Shown here one piece after another: positions 40,901 through 52,900 of a DNA stretch of 64,000 bases. The DNA comes from Hippasteria phrygiana (lineage: Eukaryota > Echinodermata > Asteroidea > Valvatida > Goniasteridae): positions 682,001-746,000 of the forward strand of contig JAZGUH010000026.1 in assembly GCA_037893225.1 (NCBI GenBank), read 5' to 3'. The position numbers were made by a program, and so were the translations under genes. The first letter of the stretch is position 1, and each line of letters starts with the position of its first letter. The notes beneath the pieces were generated by a model, which saw only the letters and a program-made list of their open reading frames with translations, had not been told where the DNA came from and searched no databases.

Positions 40901-43900
40901 CATGACATGCATAATCATGCATAATTCATGCCAAGACCAGTCTCTACAGCCGCCGAGTGCCCTGACTTCCCACGATCAGTACTAGTAGCGATGAATTAAA
41001 ACAAGAGGGCGGCCACCAAGTCAAGACGTTCTGGAAGTTTGTTTTTTTAACATTTGTCATTTTTGAAGACCTCAATCACACCCGAACAAATTCAGCATAT
41101 AGTAAGCATTGTTATGTATTGTAGAAATTGCTAACATCTCAGGAACACAATGATGTATATAAGAATTCGGGGAAAGAGTTCCATATCCAGCCATCACTTA
41201 GACCTCGTGCAAAAAGTCTATGGGCCATGACAGAAAAAGTATTTTCAAAGAATAAGTTGACATTTTTTCCCTCCTAAATTTGTGTTTCTTCATCAGATTT
41301 ACACTTTTTTGTAGTTTTTAAGTCATATTAAGGGAAAATAAGTGATGGCCGCATATTGAACTCTTTCCAAAGATTTTACTGTAATACCCCCACCAAAATT
41401 GGTCAGGAACAGCAAAACCTTGGAAAATAATCAACCTTTTTGACATTCTCAATGCATTGTGGGTTTGGAGGCCAAACAAACCATGTAATTTATACACAAA
41501 CCTATGGCACTGTGAACCAGTCCAAATATTATTTGATTTTATGCTAAATATCTGTCATGAGTTGAGCGATACCCTTTTCACATATCTTTGTATGGAACAT
41601 AAGACAAATAATAACCAGAAAAATCAATTTTAAATGGCAATAAAAATAAAGGAAATAATTGGGGAATCCCTCTCAGGGTACCAGTTACTGATGAATGTAA
41701 ATTCTGGAATTAGAACAGCTAATAATGTCACATTATTAGCCAATCAGAAGAGGATTTTTGCAAGCATAACAACGAACATGTGACCAATGCGACCAATCAC
41801 GTCCGTTCTAATGTGCTTGCTCTTCAAATGCCAGTTAGAGCTGATGCAGTTCCCATGATGCTTTGAGAATGTCGAAAAGGTTTATTAACCCACATTAATA
41901 ACAACTAAAGTCTAAATATGTGGCACAACCTGTTATTTCAAGAGTTATGTCAGCAGAATCTGTGAAAATGAGGCAGAAATTAACATGTAGGCCCTAAGTG
42001 TACACTTTGAGTGACCATACACTGTGTGCCAAATACAAACTTTCTTCCCCTAGTGTTATATTGCACGAACATTTCCCAACCAAATTCTCAAATGTAAACG
42101 TTGTGCCAAGTGTTTATACAATTCCGAACACAGATGGATGCTTATTTTCCAAAATTTTGTGTTCCTGACCGATTTTGGTGGGGGTATTAAAATAAAATCT
42201 TTCCCAGCCCAATTTTACATGTTTTAGGGCTAGGCCTGACGTTAGTCATTCATCAAGTTCATTGAATATGTGCAGGGCAATGAGTAGCCCCACTAGTGTA
42301 GCTGGCGGATTTTGACATCGGGCTGATCCTTAGCCACACGTCCTACCCATATGTTCGTGTGGTGAGAACTTCAAAAATTCGTGCGGTGGGGTAGCGCTAT
42401 CTGGACCGCGTTTTTAACGGTCTGGCTGTGTTCTCTATCTTCTTAACTATTCCAAACTGCTAACGGCTAGTCGTCTTACTCACCATTTTCCGAAATATTA
42501 GACATTAAACTTCGGCTCCATAGTCTTGCGTGCAAACGATTTCAACCGGTGGTAGCCATTTTGACATGACCACATGACCCAAGTATATGACGTCACTGGG
42601 TTCGTTGCCGACGGCTGTTCGATGAGATCACAGCTTATCACGAAATTCGCGCGAGATGTTCCACTGAAATCGTGAAAAGCTAGCTGTGCTCTCATGAAAC
42701 AGCCGTCGGCAAGCTGTTTCAGACCCAGTGACGTCATTACAAAATGGCAGACACCAGTTGAAATCGTTTGCACGCAAGACTATGGAGCCGAAGTTTAATG
42801 TCCAATATTTCGGAAAATGGCGAGTAAGACGACTAGCCGTTAGCAGTTTGGAATAGTTAAGAAGATAGAGAACACAGCCAGACCGTTAAAAACGCGGTCC
42901 AGATAGCGCTACCCCACCGCACGAATTTTTGAAGTTCTCACCACACGAACATATGGGTAGGACGTGTGGCTAAGGATCAGCCCGATGTCAAAATCCGCCA
43001 GCTACACTGTGACTAGTGGGGCTAGGCAATGAGTTGATGGTTGACGATGCTTTACAAGTATTTCAGGACTTAAAGGGGATTTCCGTGATTCAAACCTTTT
43101 CAGAAGCTTGTTGGCAATACGCTCTCTTATTTGACAGCACTGGAATTTGTCTTCTCAGCTTTGAAATTGTGGAGATTATTAACTTTAATTTAACAAAATT
43201 TCTGCCCATGGGCAGCGCCATCTTGCAGTTTCTATTTAACGCCCTCTATGGTTAAAACTGACCCGCCGTATATTGCGCCCTCTATGGAAAAAGGTAGGGA
43301 GGGAGGGAGGGAGAATACGGACAATGGCCATCGCCGCGGTTTGAAAAAGACCACCTGACCGGATGACATCTATAGATGCATTCCCGTGCATACTCAATCC
43401 ATTGTTTGCCTATTGTTTGCGCCTGCTTGGCTGCACAGCCCCCGTACCCGTCTGGCATACCACCAGCACATAAATAAACAAACGGACAGTATTGGTAACC
43501 AGCCCAGGGGCGAATCCAGAGGGGAGTTTAGGGGGTCGACCCCCCCCCCCCCGCTCGTATATAGAGTGGTCCTATTCATTGCACTCGGATCGGATCCCCC
43601 TTTGTGTGAATGAATGCTTATTTGTTTGAAAAAGCTCTATGTAGGCATGACACTCCATTCAAGAACAATAATAATTAGTTGAAACATGAATGGATTAAGT
43701 ATGCACAGGAATGCGCCTATGGACGTCAACCAGCCCGGATCCAGGGCCCAAAATGTTGACCCCATATTATTTTCCGGTTGGGACTATTTTTGACGTTGGT
43801 GGCGCCATTTTGAAAAAGGCAGCCCAAGGGGGTAAGGTATGGGTTTAAACCTCCTAACCCCCTCCCACCCCAGTCCCCGGTAGATCTGCCAATGGATCCT

Positions 43901-46900
43901 CTTCCGCAATTTTAATAACAACAACAACAACAACAACACCCCCCCCCCCCTCCCCCGCCACCCCGGCGATATTTTTTTCTTTCTTTTTTGTTTAGTTAGT
44001 TTGGGGGGGGGGGGGGGGGGGAGGGGGGTTGAATTGAGAGCGCCATCGTTTTACAAGAGGAACTAAATACCCCCAACATTTATTTCCGGGCGAAACAAAA
44101 TTGAGATCACCCCCACCCCCCCCCCCCCCCTCCCTAAAAGAAAGGGGGAAATTATCTTTTAAAAATGGCGCCACCAGCGTCTGAAAAAGCTACTTACACT
44201 TACACTCTAACCCACATCCCAGCCACCATTTTTCAAATTATTGCCGTTCAGAAAATGTTTCGGGCAAACGTTTTTTATAAAGATTTTTAAGCTCACATAT
44301 AACGGCCCTCGTAATTCTAGATCCACTGTTGAGCATTACGCAAAATATAAATATAAACATGCTTAGCGTCATGCTATTTTTGTTTTGTTTTGTTTTGTTT
44401 TGCTTCTAATTTAAGATTATGCCAGGAAAAAATAAAAGAAGGCGGAGTCCAAAAAAGAAAGTGGCCGGGACGCTACGCATGTTTTTTTTTCTTTTTTTTT
44501 CTTTTTTTTGTATTGGTACATGACATATACAACAGTATAACACATTAATTTGTTTTATACTTCAACTGTTTATTAATATCAAATCATAACATAAATTGTC
44601 TTACAGGTGGGAACTTTCAAAATGAAAGATATATATCTTGACTCTCTGATGTAGTTTAAAGGTAGTGTACACGATTGGTAATCCTTCAATTTTTTTTACT
44701 GAATTATTACGAAATACCTATAGACTGTAAGTTAATAGTAGTCTCAATCATCCTGTGAAATGATGGCACCACGTGTGCTGCCGTTGTCAAGAAAAGTAGA
44801 AATGTAACGATTTCCAGCTGGAAATCGTTGGAAAACTGCCCTGTAGCCGTTAGTCAAGGCGCGCGTGGCTACCCGGACAAGTGGCGTGCCCCGGACATGA
44901 TGGCGCCATGGCATATCCGGGGCGCGTCACGCGCCCAGTAGCCACGCGCGCCTTGACTAAAGGCTATCGGCGCAGCCGCCCAACGGTTGAAAACGAGCGC
45001 CGTTTTTCTCGCCATCCAACAACGCAAAGTTTTGAACAGGTCAGTGGAATGATATTTCCTAACATACTTGCACCCAAATCCGCCCATTTCTGAAAATTGC
45101 AACAATGACCAATCATGTACACTGCATTTAAACAAGCTTGTAGCTATCAACTAAACTAGGAATGCAGCTAGATGTGTGGCACAATTCTCTCATTGAATTA
45201 ATTTGATATTTAAACCTAAGTTTTTTAAACCTGGGAAAGGCGAAAAACATATTTAAAAAAACCTGAAAAGGCAAAAAAAACTTAATATCTGAAAATTCCT
45301 TTCCGACCCTCTTTTACAAGAGCGATCAAGCATTTGCTTCAGGTATGAGCAACGGGCTACCGGTATCGTGATAGACATAAATACAGACCCGTGCGCGTGG
45401 TTTTCGATGGGGGGGGGGGGGGGGGGTGTGCGTATTCAGGTTTTGGTGGACGAAATCTTGAAATTTTCTTTTTTAGATATTAATACTAAAATGCTTTGAA
45501 AATAGGTGAAGGGGGTGGTGTCATTTCAACCAGAATCGGATTGAACGGTTTTCTTTATGGATACTAACATAAAGGGGACGGGGTTTGCACGCAACCTCCT
45601 TACCCCATCATTCCCCCCCCTCCCCCCCAGTATGCCCTTCCCACGCACGGACCTATGTTCTAAATAGATTTGCCTTTTTATTTAAAGCGTTAATTGCAAC
45701 ATTGTTCAATTCATCTCAGTAAAAACAAATTGACCCTTAACAACTATTAAGCTGCCACTTTTTATGAGTCTGTGTGTTTGGGGAGAGGAAAAGAGGTCTT
45801 GAAGAAAATCAGGATTTAAAACATTTTACTACCATCGCCCAAAGATTTAAGCAGTCAGATTCACAACAATGAATAAGGAATTTAAAGCAGAGAGGGAGGG
45901 TGGGGCTACAATGAATTAAAGTGGGGTCCCCATTATAGAAAAAAAATAAGAAACAGTTTTGTTGCCAGTCTTGTGGTTCTTGTACCTCTTATTCATGTGA
46001 CATCTTGATCATGTCATTCACAAGTTCGATAATCGAATGTTACGTGATAATAGCCAATTTTCACCAAATTCAATTAGTCTAACACTTACAATACACAAAG
46101 TGTGTTTTTCCTTTAGTGGGTTTAAAACGAATGCAAAGTGCCGGCAACGAGAAGTAACACCGTAAAAATAAAAGCATGCAAACAAACAAACACAAAACAA
46201 ACAAACAACCTGAACTATTTTGAAAACAAACAAGCAAGGAAGCAAGCAATAATTCATGCATAAATCCCACCATAGGAAAGACACGGCGATAAAGTACCGT
46301 AAGTGCTCTTTAAATATTATATTGTTACGTCAAGGCATGTATTTGAAAAATATGAAAGCCGAATCCATCGAAAACATTCATAAGGAGTATCACATTTCTG
46401 GCAACAATACTATCAGTATATTTTATGTTACTTTTTAGTGTCGATTTCTTTAGTTGGGAAACTGGTAAAGAATGCAGGCTGTACCACAGAAAATGTGGAC
46501 AAACACCACGGCTCCCAAAATCGGGCCACTTTTTAACGGAAATGTAATTTTTTCTGGGAAAATTTTGATACGCAGCCACCCCGGAAAGGACTCGTTGCGG
46601 CCACGTCATTGTTTTCTCTCCATTTACCAGGGGGAACAATTTCCTGAGAGTGCACATTTGAGCAATAAACGTTTTTTTTTCTTTGAATTTAAATTTCCAT
46701 TTTGGTACCAGGGGAACAGAACGTCTGAATCTGTTTTCTTGGGCGATAATAATAATTGTTGTATTTTGTAATTACGAAACGTTCCAAAAAGTGGCCATTT
46801 TAAAGGCAATTAATATTTAGGTAAAGTGTTTAAAATAATGCAATTAAGCAGTGGCATATCCAGGTTCTGGGTCTGGAGAAGGGGCGGCAAAATTGGACCT

Positions 46901-49900
46901 TTTTCTGAAAAAGTGACTATAAACTTTTAAAGGGGGAGGGGCTATCAATGTACCATTTGTGAAGTGGTTGCGCTTGTTAAGTGGATGCTATACAAATTGG
47001 CAACGTGTTACCGGTGGGAGGGGGGGGGGGCAAGTTTCCCCCTCCCCCGATGGATATGCCACTGCAATTAACAAGTTATTACAATTTGATATTTTTCATT
47101 GAAACCAATAAGAGTCCTTAATTGGAAATATCCTGTTAATAGAACCCAACATTTTTCAAGTTTGAATTTACAAACTTTTTAATTAATAAATTTATCCTCT
47201 TCCCCTTCCTATTTTTTTCTTCTAAAGAAGTCAAGATATTTCTAAAAGTGAAAGTGAGTCTGATCACCCAAGTAAAAGGGAAACCAAGGTCAAATTTCAT
47301 CAGAGCTTATAGCAAGCAAGTTTGCAATCATGGTGTCACTCAATCGTCAATCACGACAATTTGGTAAATTTGTCAACCTTTTTCTACGAAAATATTTCTT
47401 TTATGCAACAGAATTTGAACACATGTGTATGCTAAGCAGCTCTGTAAAATTGTGACCTGTAGGTTGACCTCTTCTGTGGTCAAGGGGTGGATTCAGGCTG
47501 GCGCGGGGGTTGGGGGCGTCAGGAGAACCAAAGATGGCCAGTTGCGCTCTGGTAATTCTGAATTGTACTCATGGTTGATTCTCATGTTAGGGCATGTCTT
47601 TTTCACACACTCTCTCAAATCCAATCTAGAAATATCTCAAATCTAAGGATTATTTTAGAGTTGATGGTTTTAATCTTTTTAAGGAGCACAGGCCTATTAT
47701 CATATTAGTGACAATCTTCCCAAATTAAATATAGGCCCAAAAAGACGTGATTTTCGGATGATTTATGGGAAAGTATTTGCCTCCTGTGTCCCGCCCCTCA
47801 GGATCCACCCCTGCTCCGTGTTGTTCTGGCATCGCTGTTCTGGCCTCGTTGTCCTGCCATCAGAAGTGCATGGTAAGCAAAGTAAGGGAAGTATCTGTTA
47901 AATTAAATCGAAAACCAAGTCATGAATAAGTTAAGTTTAAGCAGCAGAGAAAAAGTTGGCAGATGCGGAAGGCGGAAGACAAAAGGCAGATGCAAACAGA
48001 ATCTGCTCAAAGAATTGCTGACAAAAATGAATATCAGCAAAAAATAAACAATTTGGAAAGTAGAAAATCAGAAAGACAGCCTATGTGGTCGTCAGCTCAG
48101 CCTGAAAGACCAAAGAGACACTTACTCGTCTGTCTTTCAGGCTGATGACCACATTCCTGCCTGATTTTCTACTGATTTCCTCAAGTTTTTTGTTTCTGTC
48201 GTGGTTCTACGGTGGTGTGTGGTGACGGCTTCTGCTGGACTTTGAAAAAAGAAATACATAAAAAGTTCAAAACTTCCAACTCGAGTTTTCAAGAAAAGTT
48301 TCTCTTCGAGAGAAAAAAAGGATTTGAACATACAGCCTAACTCTCTATTGTCTGGAACCAGGCGTGAGATATTACTTATTTGTTGTACCTTAATTCTGCT
48401 GCACAATGTCCATCTGTCCTCCAGGAGGTGAGTCCTACTTCCCACAGGAAGTCCCATCATCCTGCAGTAAGTGAAATTGAGAAAAAAATACAAACAAAAA
48501 TACATCGTGAGCCTTACAATCGTCCCTCCGCTTTAAGTGGTGTGGGGGCTTCCATTTTTATGTATTGATTAAATGTTATTAATTTCTTCTTTTTTGGGTA
48601 GGGTGGGAGGGGGAGGGGCCTCAACCCATGTGCCTTTCTACTGTGTCAATCAAAGGGCGGATCCAGAACACAATTGGGGGGGGGGGGGAATTGCAATTTA
48701 TTTTGGGAAGGGGCAAAAACAAATTGGTGCTGAGTTTTGTGGGTGGGTGTACGCAGTGGCTGCTCCTGGATCCGCCCTTGCTATCAATACATTAAGTGTA
48801 TGTCGTCAATCTTGCATGAGATTCTTTATTTTATTGGTCAAACAGACATACGACCTTTTGTTCTTAATAGCCAGGTGAACTATTTACTTCACCCTCAACT
48901 ACGTATTGTTCTGCCCGGCATTCACTCTATATTCATTGACTTACATCCAGAAGCGTATGGCAGGCACAGCAAGCAGGGCCATCAGTCATCAGTCATCCTC
49001 CCTGCTTCCGGTTACTTGGCTTCCGTCTGAGATGGCACCTCAACTTCTTGGATGCCCCTCCTTCATCTAGCACACTGGCATCTCGGTTGCTCCTCCCTCA
49101 TCCATCGTCTCGTCTTGGCTTTTTGAGTTACCGTCATCTCTGATCCAGCTGCAATTAGGACTACAAAAACTCGTCCTAGCGGAACTGGGCGACATTAGTA
49201 TAATAATCATTCTTATTCATACTTCATAAATTCAACTCACCACGTGTCGATTCACCGGTAACTTGCCTCCAGTTGATGTAGTGTCTTAGCCCACATGTAT
49301 TCCTTTGTAAATGAATTAAAAAATGATCATACCTGGGCGTGAACACCTGAGCAACGGGATTTTCATTCCTTTTTTTCCCATCTTTACCGGTAATCGTTCC
49401 GAGTTGGTTCCAGGGTGGGTGGAGGTGGTTTACAAATCAGTGGTGTATCATTTAATAAACACTTAACTCGACGTCGAACTCGCTTCATTTCACATCATTG
49501 CATTTTTGTTTTGCTGCATATTTCACTTCGTATATTTTTACCGTATTCTTTTTCCGTTTTTGCCGCATTTTATTTTCGTTTTCCAAAATATATTTTCTGA
49601 GTTTCCTAATTATGTTTTCGTTTTTGCCCCCACGTTATGTATTTTACTGAATGGCGACCAGTCATACATTAAATTTTTTCATTTTTTTTTTCGTTTCCTT
49701 TTAGTTGATTTTTCTTTATTTTTTTATATTTTGTTTCGTTTCTCGCATCACTTTTCATTTTTTAGTTTATTTCGTTTTTCGAGAATATTTTATTTTATTT
49801 CGTTTCGCTTTTCCGGCGTTTCATTTTTTTCTTTCCATTTTGAATTTTTTCCCGCAGTCGGTCGAACACGACGCCTATTACACCTATTATCATTTACTAC

Positions 49901-52900
49901 GCGATTTTTTTTTGGGGGGGGGGGGCGGGGGGGGGGGTGCTGAGGCTCATGATGGGATAATGAAACAAGGAATCAACCAGGAACTTTATTATGTTATGTA
50001 TATCACTATGCGCAATTCAGTAAGTTCTCCTGGGTCCAGATCTTAATAGCGGACAAAATATCCAACAAACGGTGTCCCTTCCACCGTCGGTGAGATCAAC
50101 TCACCTTCCCCTTTACAGTAGAAGCAACGGGATTTTCATTCCTTTCCCACCTGTTGCTCGATATATATGCATGATATTTATATTCATAAGAACATTAGCA
50201 ACGGGATTTTTATTTCTGTCCCATCTGTTGCTTGATCGTGCTCAAGTCCATTGTGCCACCTGGGAGAATAGTCAAATTAGCAGATATCAATAACTATAAT
50301 TTATTTTAAAAGAAGAAAGAAAAATGTACTCCTCTTTGCCAATATGTCACTAGTTGACTTTAAAAGCTATAATAACAAGTGTTCATGAAATGGAGTGTCT
50401 TCGCCGTCATCCTCTTCAAGTTCGTCATCACTAGGTTCTTGCAAAACTGGTGTGATTTAATATTTCGCATGCAGCTATTGGTTTAAATAATTATGGCAAC
50501 GTACCAGCTATTGCCGTTCTTGTCCACTGGATTCACTGGTTGTCAGCTTTTTATATTCGGATCAGGTTGTAATTTATACATTCATAAAAAAAACTTTAAA
50601 TTATCTTTACTTCTTTATCTTCGATTAGCAATTAATTTCACTGTTATTAATGGACAATGTACCAGGCATTGTCACGAATGACGTATAGGCTATGCAGTGT
50701 TCCTTCTCTAGTTTGCGAACTAAATCACTTACTCTCAATTAGAGGGTGGTATTCTAAATTGTAGTTTATCAAGACAGTCTCTGCATTCATCTCATTGAAG
50801 GGCCTCTGAAAATCAGTGCTACTAATATGCACCGAGAGGTTATCCTTCGTAGGACAACGCACCAGGCATTGTCATTGGTGATTTCCACGTCGACTGAACT
50901 TAGCTTCTTCGCCGTCATCCACTCTAAACAAATTGCTTCTTCTAGTAAGACTAAAGCAATGAATTTTCAATATTTGAGGCTTTTGTTCTATATAAGGCAA
51001 CGTACCAGGCATTGCCATCGATTAATTGTAAACCGATTTAATTCTTAAATATTCAAATAGGGCAACGTACCAGGCATTGCCCTCGATTAATTGCAAAACT
51101 GATTTAAATATTTAAATATTCAAGTACGGCAACGTACCAGGCATTGCCACTGATACTGTAATATGGCGCGACTGAATATCACCTTTATACATTAATAATT
51201 GAAATTATTTTATTCTGGTTGTATAATCACAGGAGAACTGTTCATAAATAAGTGAAATCATTTAAAGCTAAACCTGTTGTCATTCTGATACAACTGCAGC
51301 AAATTTAGACTAAACAACTTGTCCTAGTCGAGTTGGGCTACATTAGTATAATTCCAATTCATACTTGATAGGTTCAACATCCAGTTTTTGCTTTAGCAAA
51401 ATGATAATTCCTGCACTTCAACACCTGAGTAACGGGATTTTAATTCCTTTCCCATATGTTACTCAGTATAATGTAAAATCGTTCCGAGTTGGTTCCAGGG
51501 TTGGGGGGGGGGGGGGGGGGCAAAAATATATTATTTTTATAAACATTCAGCTCGACGTCGAACTCGCTTCATTTCTGCATTTTCGTTTTGCTGCACATTT
51601 CACTTCGTTTTTTTTTTTTTTTTACTGTATTCTTTTTTCGTTTTCCCCGCATTTTATTTTCGTTTTTCCCGCATGCATTTATTTTCTCGGTTTTCCGCAT
51701 ACATTTTTTTCCCGGTTTTTTCCCCACATGTTTTTTTACTGACCGACAACCAGGACGCCTATCGTGTTTTCACGGCATCTTATTTCAGAGTCATGCCCTT
51801 TAATTTCGTTTAATTTGATTTCGGATTATTTATTTCGTTTCATTTCATTTTTCTTCACTTTTATTTCATTTTGGTTTGTTTCCCGTATTACCTTTCATTT
51901 TAGTTGATTTCGTTTTTCGAGAATATTTTATTACATTTCGTTTCGCTTTCCCGGCTTTTTATTTTTCCCGTTTTAATTTTTGTTACCGCAGTCGGACGAA
52001 CAGGACGCCTATCACGCCTATCATCATTGTTTCTTTTTTTTTGGGGGGGGGGGGAGCTGTGGCTCATACCGGAATAATGAAACAACAATGAATCAATCAG
52101 GAACTTTATTATTCGTCACACAATCCACAAGGGAAACTGACTAGGTAAATTTGAATACATTTTCAAAGTGAACAAAGAAACTGGCACGAGCGGGATTCGA
52201 ACCTGCGACCTCCGGGTACGGTACGGTACGGTACGGTACGGTACGGTAACCCGGAGGTCGCAGGTTCGAATCCCGCTCGTGCCAGTTTCTTTGTTCACTT
52301 TGAAAAGGAACTTTATTATGTTAGTATACATGTATCTCTATACGCAATTCAGTAGGTAGGCGGAAGGATTGCAAACTCTACCACCCGAACGGTTCTCCTG
52401 GGTCCAGATCTAAATAGAGGACAAATCTCCAACAAACGCCTAAGAAATTATCCCAATTTTAGACCTATAGACCCAGGCGGGGTACCTTCCACCGTCGGTG
52501 AGACCAACTCACCTCCCCCTTTACATTAGTCAGCAACGGGATTTTTATTCCTTTCCCATCTGTTGCTCGACGATGGTCAAGTCCATGTACCACGTGGGAG
52601 AATAGTAGTAGATGTATAATAGCAGATGTCAATAGCTATAATGTATTTTAACAGAGGAACGAAAAATGTAGGCCCCTGTACTCCTCTTTGACAATATTCC
52701 AGGTATGTCACTGGTTGACTTTAAAAGCCATGAAATGGAGTGTCTTCGCCGTCATCCTCTTCAAGTTCGTCATCACTGATTCTTGCAAAACTGGTCGCAG
52801 GTAAAGGATTTGGTTCAAATAATTATGGCAACGTACAGCCATTGATTCTTGTCCACTGGATTCACAGGTTGTCAGCTTTATATATTCGGATCAGGTTGTA

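Larger units (their letters stand above)
49349..52567. repeat. second hairpin family, five copies
   Basis: Copies at 49349 (right arm lost), 50123-50158, 50197-50232, 51425-51466 and 52532-52567. Outer arms AGCAAC/GTTGCT, or at 51425 the 9-bp CTGAGTAAC/GTTACTCAG; inner arms GGGA/TCCC in most; the interior holds TTTTCATTCC or a variant. Four copies keep the same 30-base spacing between arms. Confidence 0.75.

Noticed and set aside
49506..50046. Open frames of 113 and 145 codons
   Set aside because: They translate a T-rich tract into runs of Phe and Ser and end in a poly-G run. The duplicate at 51590-52050 does not keep the frame.
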